Part shown: piece after piece, positions 25,120 to 37,560 of the stretch
Layout: every line of letters starts with the position of its first letter
Numbering within the stretch: the first letter of the stretch is position 1
Assembly (NCBI GenBank): GCA_013399305.1
Contig: VXAI01000645.1
Location: 65,767 to 129,766 of the forward strand
Length of the DNA: 64,000 nucleotides
From: Rostratula benghalensis
Taxonomy: Eukaryota > Chordata > Aves > Charadriiformes > Rostratulidae
Direction of reading: 5' to 3'
Notes under the pieces: model-generated
What the model was told of the DNA's origin: nothing
The model's database searches: none
The model's input: only the letters and a program-made list of their open reading frames with translations
Position numbers and translations under genes: made by a program

Positions 25120-25860
25120 AATTAGTACAATTAAAATATTTTCTGTGTTAAAATAATAATGCTTTGCATTACAAAATAGTTTACTTGAAGAAAATGCAGT
25201 ATTTTACCTCTGTAAAGTATTTTGATGTGACATTGTAACCTTATATAAACCTATAGAGTAATCAAATGATTGCTGTGGTTAATATCTTAAAATTCTTAAT
25301 TAAATTAAAAGTTCTATGAAAGGAAATATCATCCCTACTAAGCTTCCATTCTGATAAAGAAAATATTAAAGTTGAATAGTCTAAATAAGAGGGCATCCAC
25401 AGAGTTGTATTGACATTTCAAATATTGAAAAATAAGAACTGAAATAATGATCAAAAATGACCAAAACAAGATCAAGAAGTAGAAAAACAGAAACAGTTTA
25501 TATTTACAGAATAATACATTTCAATTAGGAAAAATAAGATAATCACTAACATCGAGGGAATAGAATAAAAATTATATATAAAAAGAAAAATATTTTAAAA
25601 GTCTAGGAAGAGAAACTAAATGTATTATTTATATAAAAAAGGAAATTAATTAAAATAACAAAGGCAGAAAGGCCACATGACTTCAGCTTCAATTTTATTG
25701 ATATTAAATATTAAAAAATAGGGCATTTTTTTAATTATACATAGCTAAAACTCTCAATTCCATTCTGTTTTTCTTTTTTTTTTTTTCACCTGAAATAAAA
25801 TTACGTCTCTCATCTGAATCAATATTTTCTTTTATCATATTTTAAGCTATTGTTTAAAAT
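25120..25860. other. A+T-rich segment, possible matrix-attachment-like region
   Basis: About 740 bases made almost wholly of A and T, with repeated ATTTA, AATAAA, TTAATTAA and TATATA-type words, ending in T-runs near 25770-25786. The composition contrasts with both flanks. Such segments can act as scaffold/matrix attachment regions or easily unwound DNA, but the call rests on composition only. Confidence 0.35.
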
Positions 25861-27106
25861 AGCATTCCCCATTTCTCAGTTTCCAGAGTCAATGGGACAG
25901 GCAATGGGACTGATGTGTTACTGTTTATCTGTACCACTGACGACCATGAGAGAAAGAGACTGCTCCAAATGCCTAACGCTGCTTCAGCCACACCAGTGAG
26001 TCCATCATACTGGAGTGACAAATGTGGGCCCTGTCGATGGGTCGGAGGAAGCACCACAATTGACACATTTGTGTAGCATCGTTGAAGACAATGAGGCAAA
26101 TTATGCCCTTGACATTAAACATAAATTCTGTGCTATGGCTTTTGCTCATATAGCAGGGCACAGACTTGGCTGAAAACCCTGACCATATGAGATGATATTG
26201 GTTTAAGACTGTTCTAAACGGGTAGGGTAAACAGAAGTAAAGGGAAAGGAAGGAATTTCTGGGGTGTTTCTGTGGATAAAAATACAGTTTTATTGACTAG
26301 TTTTACCTCAGATGAGTATTTTGGGAGGATTTTTAGCTTAGCTCCTTATTGCAGCAGATGGGGATCCCAGCTGCTTGTTTCTTTCCATCCTGACAGTCTG
26401 GTTACATCAGTTTTCTAGCAGCTTGCACGTCGAAGGCTTTAATCACAAAGAAAGAGGCTAGAAATGTCCTCCCTTTAGAAAACAGAACTGAGTCTAGAAG
26501 TCAATTACCAGTTTTGCTTCCAATTGGGTCATTGGTAGCAATGATAACCGCTAAGGGCATGGGCTGGCTTTAATAGAGAAGTGACCAAATAATGCCATGG
26601 ATACCTCACTTCTCACTAGGCAGTCTATAGTCCTCTTCTGCAAAACAGAGATGATCATCAGCCAAAGAGCTTTCCCATTAGACGAGGACAAGGCAGCCTT
26701 TGCACCTTCTTTAAGTTGCACCTTGCAAATTTGCTCAGTTTTATAAAATGTGAGCATTTTATTGAATTCCAAGTTAAGGTAATTGGACAAGGTGAACTGT
26801 ACAGCTCAGACTGTGAACCTCTTAACCCAAAAGCTGTAATAAATATTTATTTAAGGAAAGCACTGATATTAAATTGCAGCACTGATGGCTGTGACTCCCT
26901 AAGCAATTGTCTTGAGAAACTTTACTTTCACTCTTAAATGAAGAAGGATTTTCCCTAGCTTAATGAGGCAAAGCCTAGGTGATACTGAATCTAGGAGAAA
27001 TTCTTGAAGGATTTTGAAGAGTAAAAGAAGAAAGGCACAATGAAAGAATTTTAGGACGCTAGATAGTCCCATTGAATGCTTCTGCTATAGCTTTAAAGGG
27101 AGACTT

Positions 27107-27175
27107 AAACAAACAAACCAAAACCAAAACAAAAACAAAAACACACCCAAACAAACAAACCAAACCCCAAACAAG
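27107..27175 (+). repeat. (AAAC)n-type low-complexity tract
   Basis: Runs of AAAC, AAACC and AAAAC words over about 70 bases, imperfect and interrupted. There is no tail-like or transposon context. Confidence 0.85.
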
Positions 27176-27679
27176 AGCAGGACTGTATTTTCATGAAGAT
27201 TTATGCAGCAGAATTTCAGAAGATTATAAGTGAGGTCTTGAACACTTCCTCAGTTTCTCATTTAAAATTAAGTGAATAGAGTAAGGAGTGAAAGCTAAAA
27301 GGTTTGTTTAATGAAATGTTTTCTGCAGGACCGTTGCAGAAATGAGAGGAACTACAAGAAACAAAGCTTAAACTGCAGCAGGAGGAAAGACTTGCAATTG
27401 AGGCATTTTGTACTGATATGATATCCCTTCTCATGATAAGCAACACATTCAAACCAAACTTTTAAGGGTAGCTCATAAATTTAAAAAAGATTTTTTTTCT
27501 TTTTCTTTTATCCCATTTTCTAAACTTTTAGCTGGGATAAAATATCCAACGTCTGCTTTTTGGAAGTTCTGTGGATTCATTTGTCACAAGTTACGTTGAC
27601 AACATCTTTTCCCTTTACCTGGCAACTGCGATATAGTGTTGTGTCTTCTGAAAATATCAGGCTTTAGCTGCCTTAGAAT

Positions 27680-28070
27680 GGGCACTCAAGGCTAATGGAG
27701 ATTTCGACCTTTATACCTCTGTGCTGCTGCTGCTGCTGCTGCAGTGTGTTTAGTTACCCAGCACAGAGCACTGTCTGTAATTGTGGGAGGAAAGGAGCAG
27801 TCATCTCCCCAGAAAGTGTTTGAATAGTGTGCAGCATGGGGCCACATATTAAACAACTTTACATCTCCATAACACTCTGCTTCATCTTCTGTGAGAGGTG
27901 TATTGGGCTTTAACTGGATGAATGCTGCTGCTACGAGCGCAGAGCGAGTGCTAATTCCTGAGGGGGCTATTGGTAGCCTCTTTAGAGCTGTAGTAAATAA
28001 TGACTAAGTCCATGAATTACACAGAGACTTAATTCACTGAGCCTTGTGTTCTCGGTATGCCCTATCTTGC
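27680..28070. promoter_or_regulatory. Candidate conserved noncoding regulatory block
   Basis: A repeat-free block of more balanced base composition than its flanks. It includes the (TGC)7 run at 27722-27742, three close CpGs in CTACGAGCGCAGAGCGAG at 27931-27948, and an inverted CCAAT box (ATTGG) at 27969-27973. Homeodomain-like TGAATTAC and TTAATTCACT words follow near 28012-28040. No open frame fits an exon. These features resemble avian conserved noncoding elements, but conservation itself cannot be seen here. Confidence 0.25.
27722..27742. repeat. (TGC)7 trinucleotide microsatellite
   Basis: Seven uninterrupted TGC units. It is short and not in a recognised coding frame. Confidence 0.9.
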
Positions 28071-28890
28071 ATTGTAGCTGGTCTATTACATATTATACCG
28101 GTCTGCAGTGTCAAATGTTGAGGCAGTCTTTGAAGAAGACCGCGAAGAATCTCACAAGTGTTCTGCTCTGTTTGCTGCACCCCAAAGTGTGAACATTTGC
28201 CCAGAATTTGTCTGAACTATTCTGACTTCCTTAACTTTTTTCAGCCTGGAACGAAATCTCATGGGAGCTGCTTTGCAGCAGAGCCAAGGTTGATTTTTTT
28301 GTGCTATCTCACCACTTCCACTTCTAACCTGAAGCAGGAAACATGTTGGTGCATGAAAATCTGAGGACACTTTCCAAATGCTTTCTCACTAGCAAAAAGG
28401 TGCAGACTGTGCTCAGATTGGATTGCAACCACTCTGCTGGTTTATGGTTTAGTGAAAGATTTGTCTGTTCTGGTAGCATAATAAATCCCAACAAAGAACA
28501 TCAGCCTCCAAAAGCAGGATATACCTACTTATGGAATGGGAATACCTAACTTCATAATTTAGTTATCTTCTCCAGGCAGGTTGTCTGTTCTGTCCATAAT
28601 CAAATGAGAGAGGGGAGTATTTCTAAGGGCTGATTCATCCCGTACTGGGTGTCTAATGCAGGTCAGTGAATTTCCCCCTGGATGTGCCTTCCTCTCTGTT
28701 TTCCCCACTGCAGAGACTCTGGAGGGACCCTAGATAACCAGCTGAGACCAGACAATTTTTAGGTTAATAACTATAAGAGAGATGACTCCTATCCTCAGGG
28801 GAACATCTGTGTGAGAGGAGGTATAGGTGATGGGAGAGAGAAAACATAGGCACAGTCGAAAAACAGTGTGAGGGTTATCTTACCAGCCTT

Positions 28891-28972
28891 CATGGAATGA
28901 CAGAATTTTCAGAGTTGAAAGGGACCTTTAGAGATCATTTAGTCCCACTCCCCTGCTAAAGCAGGATTGCTT
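28891..28972 (-). mobile_element. CR1 LINE 3' UTR scrap, minus strand
   Basis: CATGGAATGACAGAATTTTC is a degenerate inverted tail. It is followed by AGAGTTGAAAGGGACCTTTA, GAGATCATTTAGTCCCACTC and CCTGCTAAAGCAGGATTGC, the reverse complement of a CR1 3' UTR. It matches the subfamily of the copy at 37841 and the plus-strand copy at 7840, both of which share the words TCCCACTCCCCTG or their complement. Only about 80 bases remain, with no coding sequence. Confidence 0.92.
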
Positions 28973-29419
28973 TCCTGTATGTGTTTGCATGCCTGGTGTC
29001 TGTATGTGGGTTTATTCATTTAATTTCTCCTTTATGCCAGGATAATCACAAAAAGGGCATTCAGAGGAGATATTGTTTCTGATCAGCGTCGGGTGAAACT
29101 ACCAGCAGTTGGATGCTGCTAAATATCCACCTAGAAGTTCACACCACCTTGGAAATTCCAGGAGCAATACTTCAAAGCACAGACTCTCATCTTGGTGCAT
29201 GGAGCCTTAGAGGTTCAAATGGTTTGGAAGTGAAGTGCCTTCCATCATTCCTCTGATTTGCATGTGAAATTGATTTTATTGGTTTTATTTGATTAAGAGG
29301 CACAAGTGTTTCCCCAAGGAGTATAAATAATCATGTTACTAGAAACAAGGTATATGTGATGATCCATGAAGCCAGGAAGCTGTGGCTGAATGTCAGCAAA
29401 TATTATGTAACTGCAGTTA

Positions 29420-29760
29420 TTTTACAAAGTTTTGATTTCCTGTAGCAGTTCACGGTAAATAAAGACAAAACACCTTGAAATTACAATTTGGGTGAAATTT
29501 TGGTGGATGCCAAACCCCATCATTTTCAGAAGTACATTCCTGGCCTTGAAATCTATTAATATTTTGTGCTTGTAACCTAGAGACATTGCTTCCTCTGACT
29601 AATTAATAATTTCCTTTGAAACGTCAACATTTATTATTTATCACTGCTCCCCATTTAAAAACCACGTTTTTCTCCTTCAATTATGACAGAGCAAAGCTTA
29701 AAACTGTTTCTGTCATCTTCAGCAGCTCTAATTGCTCATCAGTAGCCTGTATGTAGACAT
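29420..29760. promoter_or_regulatory. Candidate conserved noncoding block with homeodomain-like sites
   Basis: A repeat-free A+T-rich stretch. It carries TAATTAATAATT at 29600-29611 and AATTATGACAG near 29679, with CTAATTGCTCATC near 29727. It has no homopolymer noise and no plausible exon. The call rests on motif density only. Confidence 0.18.
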
Positions 29761-32700
29761 GCAGTGAAGTAAGTGTATGTACACAGTATAACCTAATGCA
29801 CTATGTGGCCCGAGTAACCTGCAAGGCACAGTGTGGGGATGTCACACTACCTGGAGAAAACCAGGTGTTCCCCAGTGTGTCACCTCTTCCCATGTACACC
29901 CCTTCTGTGATGCCCACCCTGAACATGCTGTTAGCCTAAAGGTCCTGAGAACCAAGTATCTTTTTCCCCTTCTCATTTTATAGGGCAGGTAATGGGAATT
30001 TCAAATGCCCACTTGTTAGGGGTTCTCATACTTTCCCAGTGCCTTCATCTTTCTTTAAAACCCATTACATCTCCTGGGGTTGCATGAAGAGGCCAGCCTC
30101 AGAGGTCAGTTTCAAGCAAACCTTGCTACCAAAAAAGTAGTGCATCATCCAGGAAAAAGGGAATTGCTCTCACTTAAATTTGGTAAGCTTCTCATCCCAG
30201 CCTGTCAGCTAAGCCTTTTGTGGTCAGTGGAGAGGGACATGCTCTTCCAGAGACTGATTTAGGTAAGACAGGTCCTGTGCGTGCAGTTTCTTTATCAAAA
30301 AATTGCATCCCAGTTCTTGAGATAGAAGTAATTTTTTTCTATCAAAGCTGTCTACTAGTTCTAGGTATAGGATGATAAATTGATGAAAACCACTATGAAA
30401 CAAATTAATCAGCCCAGTGTTAGCATGCTCTTATGTAAATGACTTTGCTCTAAGGAGAAGGCAAAGTTTCCGAAGTTTCAGTGCTACACAAGCTCTTCAA
30501 TCAGATTTGCAGAACTAAACCACGGGTAATTAGAATCTAAATCATCTCATTGTTTAATATTCAACATGAATTGTTCTTTTTTCTTCTGTTTAGATTTCCA
30601 GCTTTTGTGGAGATGGACTATCGCCTGCCAAGTGTAAAATGAAGGATATTGGATCAGAAAAAGTAGAAAATTCTACAATAAAAACTTTATACAGTAATTT
30701 CATTGGAAAGTTTTTGGTTTGGACAAGTGTCATCATTTGCATCTCTGTTTCTGTTCACATAAAACAACAAAAACTCAAGGAAAGATTCTTATTAGCCAGA
30801 ATGGAGACTCCTTCTGTAGGAATTGGTTTTAATCTATCTGGTTGTTACACATTCAGTCTTTAATTGGTGTATATAATCCCAGTTGCTGTGGTAACAGTAA
30901 CTTAGAATTTCTAGACTTCTGTGCATTTAAAATCTCAGCCTGAAAATCAAAGTTCTATTTAGACAAAAATCCAAAGCCAAAAGAAAACAAAACAGAAGGA
31001 TTGAGCACAGAAATTTCACAAGTATGGAGCATTTTACCTGACTCTCCCGGAGCAAAATTAAACTGCAATTCCATGAACTTCACAGAGTTTGCTTTGGGTA
31101 TGAACATCCCGAATAGAAAGCAAACTTTGTAACAGGAAAATGGAAGTCTGGCACTTTCTCACAACACTGATCCCAGTGTCATTTGCCTTGGAGAGTCTTG
31201 ACCTTCACCCAGGGAGATGAAAGTAAGTCTTCCCTCAGAACAGCTGAAGGCAATCGTGGCTGCTCAGGGCTCAGGCCATGTCCCAATTCCCATGCAGGAA
31301 ATCACTAACTGTGGTCTGCATATATATTTGGAGGTCTTTCTGACTAATTTATGCTCTGAACTAGAAATATTCACAGCATTTTACTTTGTTATTCTCCTTC
31401 AAAATCTTCCTTCTCATTTTCGCTTTTTGTTCCACCCAACTTTTTTGAAGAGCATACTGCTGGTCTGCCAGAAATGCTTCTGAGGAACAGGGTTTGTGCC
31501 ACCATTTCTTCATATTCCTGTGGCTATCTTCCTAAAGCCATGCACTCTCATTTTATACCTCATTCTAAGCATTTGAGGGTCTTTGTCATGTCAGTCACTA
31601 AGTGTTATAAACTCCTGGTCCCTGATTTAAATCACAACTATGTTTTGTCTTCGAAGGAAGACACTAATCTTATGGTGGTCTTTGCTCTCCTTCAGGTCCA
31701 GTGCTGTTTCATCCATACTTTCTTAGCTACCCTCATGTTTAAAACCGAAACCAACAGAAAACCAGCCAACAGCCAAACCTCCTCTGATAAATGGAATGAC
31801 ACAACCCTCACCGAGCCACTAGAAAACAAGCCCCTAGCTTTTGATGAGTTTCATCTATACTTAGCATTTTTGCCATGACTAATCCATTCTTTTGCTCTAA
31901 ATTTGCCATGGCAAAATGACACGCCTGGATCTTTATATTGAACACCAAACATAGTTAAACCCTTCACACACACTATCAGGGATCTGCTTGATTTCAGCAC
32001 CAGAAAGGTCATGCCGGAATGGTGAGAATACAGAACAGCCTGGGAGAGAAGGAAGTGACATATTGTTATGCAGAAATCACCTTTTTCACTTCTTGTGTAT
32101 GAAATGACAGTATCTATGTGCATCAGTCTCTAAAATAAGAACAAACCATATGGAGAAATTTTAACCTCCTTCCCATAGCAAAATTGCATTGCACCATAGT
32201 AATTTGCACCTTCTTTAAATCTTTCAGTTATTGCAGTTACGTGCCCAAACACTCTGCGGTGGTTTTTTTTTTTTCCTCTTGCTTAGTTGGTTTTGTCAGT
32301 CTTGTGTACAATTCTTCAAGAATAATTCCACATCGAACTGCTTAAACTTAAACTAGCAAACAACAGGAGGAAGATAACGTTTAACCTCTTACACACCCAT
32401 GACACACGTCACGAACAATGAATAAGTGCAGTTACTTGGCCTTCCATCTGTTCTATTTTTCCAGAGAAATGAAAACCATGATCCTGGACACTTCTGTGCT
32501 TGCTTGATTTGACATATGTTCCCAGTTTCTGTGAGAGAAGGCAAAGTACAAATGAAGTTGATTAGATCCTCTCCTTTGCCAAGTCCATTTGTGCTCAGAC
32601 CATGGAGCAAAGAAGCTCTACTCCTAATATGTAGCAAAATATCCAAGCCAGACTTTTTGCTCTGTGTAAAAGTCTGGACCTTTTTTATAACCTTTCTCTT

Positions 32701-33356
32701 GATTAAGCTTCTGTGATGATAATGAGAGAATAAATCACCTCTGGTAATTATGAAGTACAAGCTAAACCTGCCCAGCTTGTACAGCAGTGCAGAACAAGAG
32801 CACAGCCTAATGTTTCCTCTGCCTTGGAGATACTGTCAGCTCCCACCAAGACCGTGTGCCTTGGCTGCAGTCCCCTGTGGGATGTGTTGTGTTCCTACAG
32901 GAGGAGACCACCTTTCCCTACTGGCTATAACTCCTGCTGGGGGCTGCATGCATTTTATGTCTTCTGATAGCTTGGAAACTGTATGGCACCTTCAAAATGT
33001 GCTCTCACAGATGGTTCATTGGACAACTCTCCTGCCCTGGCTCACGAGCAGAGGAGAAATTTATGTTTCCTACATTTTTCCTATAGCTGCTCAACAGAGG
33101 TTAGGACAGAGCCCCAGGCATGTTCTAAAGCTTCACTAATGTTTTCCATATCTGTAGAAACGGGGCCAAGTCTGAGTCCCTTCGCAATCCATGGTGAAAC
33201 TCATTCTGACTATTGGGACAGATACTTGGCCTACGTTCCTTAGTTTGTGTTATTTTATCTGGTAGTCCCTCGTGCTGGAGGAGTAGACCATGAAGATTGG
33301 ATTTATATATCCCCAGTGGAAGAAAGGGAAGCCATTCAGAATACGGAGAAAAGGAA

Positions 33357-33404
33357 GGCGGGGGGGGGGGGAAAAAGCCAACACACCCCCACCCAAACCC
33401 CCCC
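33357..33404 (+). repeat. G12 run followed by C-runs
   Basis: Twelve consecutive G bases at 33360-33371 are followed by an A5 and then C-runs at 33386-33390, 33392-33394 and 33398-33404. The two tracts can pair as a hairpin. The G-run sits in a purine strand (GGAGAAAAGGAAGG upstream), which also favours triplex or intermolecular quadruplex structure. Such tracts are error-prone in sequencing, so the exact length is uncertain. Confidence 0.85.
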
Positions 33405-33459
33405 ATTTTTATCATGATGCTGACAACCCATGGAGGAGAGAAAGAGGGTAGCTGTGCTG

Positions 33460-33571
33460 TACTCCGGGTCCCGGATGAGGCAGTGAGGGAATCTCAGCCG
33501 TGGGCTGGGCAGGCTCAGTGCCGCTGCGAGGCAGGGTGGAGCAGCCTGCGCCGGGTCACACAGTGAGCGGG
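33460..33571. other. Short G+C-rich CpG cluster
   Basis: Roughly 110 bases contain about eight CpG dinucleotides, for example TCCCGGATG, GCCGCTGCGAGG and TGCGCCGGGTCA. This sits within an otherwise CpG-poor window. It is too short to be a standard CpG island and has no TATA box or recognisable exon beside it. It could be a small unmethylated regulatory patch or a recent G+C-rich insertion. Confidence 0.45.
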
Positions 33572-34581
33572 ACAAACTTGTAAACTTCTTCCTCCTTCAG
33601 AACATACCAAACCAGTGAAAGCATGCATGGCCTCAAGCTCAACTGGCCATGGCAGTGAAATGCTTTCTGTGATAGCTTGCTTCGCTTTTGTTTCCTCTCC
33701 TGATGTTTCAACATAATGAAAACTGATTGCTTTGACTTAGATTCCGTAGTGCACAATTTTATCAATCCCCCTTCTCGAGTGGGTAGGAGAACTGATTATG
33801 TCTAACATATCTGGCCTACTCCTGTAAGACATCTAAACTGGGGTGATGCTTTTGCATCAGAGCAGCAAAGCCAAGAACACAGAAGGAGGTGGGACCCTGA
33901 GGCTGGCAGTGTCCATCTCCCAATTAGCACACTATGCATCTGCTTTCCTGAAAGCTATGGGATGTGGTTGGTTTATTTACTAAAAAAGGGCCCCATGTTC
34001 CCTCAGTTTTTTGGCTAAAGTACTGCAAATTGGGGGGGAGGCAGTAGGGGGCCGTGGCTTGGTGTTATTTGTCTGCTCGCACAGATATCTTCTCTTTGGA
34101 GTTGTATGAGTTCACTCAGTGAGAATCCCATTCTAAAAGGTGGTCACCAGGCATACGGTAAAGAATGCCCGTTACTCCTAGGATTGATTCATCACCTTCA
34201 TTTACCCATGTAGTCAATCCTATCACCCAAATCAACATTGATGGTGCTGCAGAGGAAACAAAGATCATTTTTTAGGGTTTTTAGAATGTGATGAAGCTAT
34301 CATAAGCCTCAAGATGACTGGTTTCTCCAAAGATGTTTTTTGAGCTGGACTAGTGAGCTTAGACACTTTCCTGGTTCAGGGAGGGAAGGCTTCTTAGGGC
34401 AGGAGGTATCCACGGCCACCTGGGAAGGTGTCTCAGGATGCCAGCTTTGTGGCTACAGACCCATGGAACCCTGCCTGACACTGAGCTGCAGACCCTCTGG
34501 CCTCACTAACTTTCTATCACCATTACTGCCAGAGTGTGAGCACTTCAGTTAGATATACGTGTGCTGTAAAGCATGTGAGGC

Positions 34582-34604
34582 TTTTTTTCTTTCTTTCTTT
34601 CTTT
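34582..34604. repeat. (TTTC)n microsatellite
   Basis: A T-run leading into four TTTC-type units. It is an ordinary short tandem repeat. Confidence 0.85.
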
Positions 34605-36999
34605 AAATGTGAATGTTATTTTGTGTTCCTGTTAGAGAAGGCAGATGGAAAGATTTACGCCTTGCACTTGAAGCTGAATGTGTTGACGTTTATTGCAGAC
34701 CTTAGAGACTTTAGGTGTCTTGACTGTCTCAGAATAAGCTTCAAGGAAGTCCTTGCCTCCTAGGAGAAAGTTCTGCTCCATTAGGAGAGCAGAGCTGTTG
34801 TCAGCAGCTGAGACCTCAGACCTGATTTGCCTTTCTCTCTGAAGTTTGTGCAGAGCAAAACACCCCAAGTGAAGTCAATATGGCCAGGTTCGACCCTGCA
34901 TATCCCATTTAACTGAGCGGCTGTTAATAAAGATTCTCTCTCCTCTCTCTGCTGATGGGCTGCATCCCAGCAATGTCATCTCCACTGTGGTTGATATTTC
35001 CATGAAAGCAGCAGATTTCCTTGCACCAGGTTCCTCTGCTATCAGCTGAAAGCAGGCAGGGATATCAGTTGTGGAGATTCTCTTATCACCTACAGTTGTG
35101 ATTTTCATTTTGCAATATGTGTCTCTCTAAACAAGCAGAGGGATTAATTTTCATATGTGAAAAGATTTACTACCTGCAATTGTATTGAAGTAGCAATATT
35201 TTTTGACCATTCCTGGAGTAAGTGTTTCAGTTCATATTTTTAAAGACTGTGAGAAAGCTAGAAATCATGACAATAAAATAAAGCTGTTTGTTAGTCAGAG
35301 CAGAAAGTTATGAATCAGAATATATCATAGATAAGGGAATAATTCAGTCACTATACTAACAAAACATGCTTGTGGCAAGGGCAGGACTGAGGTATTAGGA
35401 TTTTTTTATTTCATATTGGTTGTGAACCTGTCTACAGCAATGTTGAAACAGCAGTCCACACTGCCTGTGAAGATGGACATGGAAATGGGCATGGAAATTA
35501 ATATCTCATTATGCAGCCGTGCTGCCGTCTTGTCAAAACAGTCTATTTTTATAGTGTTAAATAAAGTGGGCCACAGCTTACCCTCAGCCTGATGTAACTT
35601 GTCTGCATGGTTGGCCCGTTTACCATCACAGAAGAGGGTGGCCTCAGAGTACCTTTCCTGAGCATCAGGTTCCCTCCCATCATTGCATGGGCACAGTGTG
35701 GGACAGCACTGGTTGTGCTGTCAGAGCAGTGCCAGTACTGGTCGGCCATGGGCACCCTATGACAACCTCCCACCTAGGCCCTTGGACCTCTTTCCCTGGG
35801 CTGATATCGTTATTTTGAACTTCCCATTGTCGTGGATATTTATATTGATATTTATTTCTGTTTGCTATTTACCAACAAGCAAAGCCACTGAACATGTGCT
35901 TCATTTGCACCATCTTTTGCATCATTGGTGGCAATCTATATGTTATATATTGTCATTCAACATGTAAATTCATATATAACTTTAATTAATTTATGTATGA
36001 ATTTACTTTCAGCCACAGTTCTAAGACGGTTATTTACAAGAGCCACTTTCCTTAGACAATCTAAGAGTGCTCCTGCAATGTGTGGAAAGAGAAACAGACA
36101 CAAAGAGTCGTCAGGAGTAAGTAAAAATAAGTAAAGTTGGTCTTTTGCTCTAGGATAATGGTCTGAATGAGCTTATCCTTCCCCATTGACATAACAGAGC
36201 ATAAGGAGATTAACCCGGTTAGATGAGGTTAACCACACATGTCCTGGGATGCTGAGCATCCCTCATTGCTGCTTTCTCCAAGATTAGATTCACAGTTAGC
36301 ATAATTGCTTTTAGTCACATTTTGTATACCATATTTCACATTACTGTTATTTTGCACTTCTTGGGTCACATTGCCAAAATGAATTAATAAATCACAGTTC
36401 ACAGCCCATTGTCTCAAGTGCAGCTCCAGCTGAACTGTTCTCCTACGACACATGCCTTTGGAATCTTTAGTGTACTCCTCTCTGTGTAAATAAATGGGGT
36501 TACTTATACAAAAAAAGTGTTCCCCAGAGGGAAGAAAAGGTTCACAGTCAGACTTCTAAATTATTGCATATCCTTAGAGATAAGTACGTTGCTGAAGAGA
36601 GAAAATCTTTTCTTTTCCTTTGTAATTGTAAAATATTTCCCCTCTTGGCCAGTTATGCATGTAACAAATAATTAAAAAAAAATAGTGAATCTGTATATAA
36701 CACATGAAACAAAAAGTTAAAAGAGTGATTCTGATAGCAGGAAAAATGTTTCAAGAAGGGCCTCGCACACTTTGTACAACACTCTTGTAATTACACATGA
36801 TTAGCTGGATTAGATCTCCTCTGATGAAAAAAAAACCCAAATATTTCTTTAAGAGACTTGTGGCGTGATACATAAAAAGGGAGACACAGCTCATTGAACA
36901 TGACAGCTCAGCCCATCAGTGAGGGAGAGGATATTGTTCAAGTCAACTGTGTGAAGCTACATCTCTAACTGCAACATTAAGATTTCCCATGGCGGCACC

Positions 37000-37560
37000 A
37001 TGGAGCAGATAACCAGCTTAACAAGACCATGTAGTCCTCTCAGCCACATCGCCTTTGACGTTACTGGCACAACTGGATGTCAGCCACTGAAATGTTCCTT
37101 TAAGTTTCTCTGCATATGCTTACGTGGGATTTCTGTTTGTCTTCTTTTATCCAAATACTACTTGCATTATGAGTCTTATGAAATCCTATGGATTCCAAAG
37201 TACCGCAGTTAATAGGATTAATAAAGACTGTCACGAAATTGACATTTTTTACTGTCTCAAAACCAGTTTTATAGATTTCCACTTTACTTTTATGTCTGAC
37301 ACTTTCCACGGCATGATGGATAATGCTACAGTGACAGTAAATAGAGTCAGCAGTAGAAAGACTTCTCCTGGAAAACAAGGCTTAATTGCATGGCTCATCT
37401 CTTGGATGCCTCTCCAGAAACAGCTCCACGTTGTAATTGTCTTCACACCGTAACCAAAGGGTCAGGAGGACTGTGGGTAGCTGGATTTTACCTTGTAGGT
37501 TTAGCCCACACAGAATTGAAGCGATTAGCAAAAGTGATGCTAATTGCAGTCCTCTGAAGA
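37000..37560. promoter_or_regulatory. Candidate conserved noncoding block with retained CpGs
   Basis: A repeat-free stretch in which several CpGs survive in TGACGTTAC, TTACGTGGG, TACCGCAGT, CACGAAATT and CCACGGCAT contexts. TGACGTTA resembles a CRE half-site and ACGTGG an E-box-like core. AGTTAATAGGATTAATAAAG adds homeodomain-like words. Open frames on both strands here (109 and 92 codons) do not look like known proteins. It is suggested as regulatory on composition only. Confidence 0.22.

Larger units (their letters stand above)
24391..28890. other. Noncoding unique sequence, no gene recognised
   Basis: The stretch contains a strongly A+T-rich segment at 25120-25860 and an AAAC-rich low-complexity tract at 27107-27175. 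It also holds a (TGC)7 microsatellite at 27722-27742 inside a motif-dense block at 27680-28070. No transposon or protein-coding gene was recognised. Confidence 0.6.

Noticed and set aside
27722..27742. (TGC)7 as a coding polyglutamine, polyalanine or polyleucine tract
   Set aside because: No extended open frame or exon signals around it, and the repeat is short.
31474..31878. 134-codon open frame, plus strand
   Set aside because: No recognisable domain, no exon-like context and a length expected by chance in noncoding DNA of this size.
32389..32760. 123-codon open frame, minus strand
   Set aside because: No family resemblance or splice context. Treated as a chance frame.
32750..33139. 129-codon open frame, plus strand
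   Set aside because: Cys/Pro-rich but with no recognisable motif arrangement. Treated as a chance frame in a slightly G+C-richer stretch.
34875..35108. Protein-like 77-codon frame, minus strand
   Set aside because: Its composition looks protein-like, but no homologue is recognised. It is short, and no splice sites or promoter could be tied to it.
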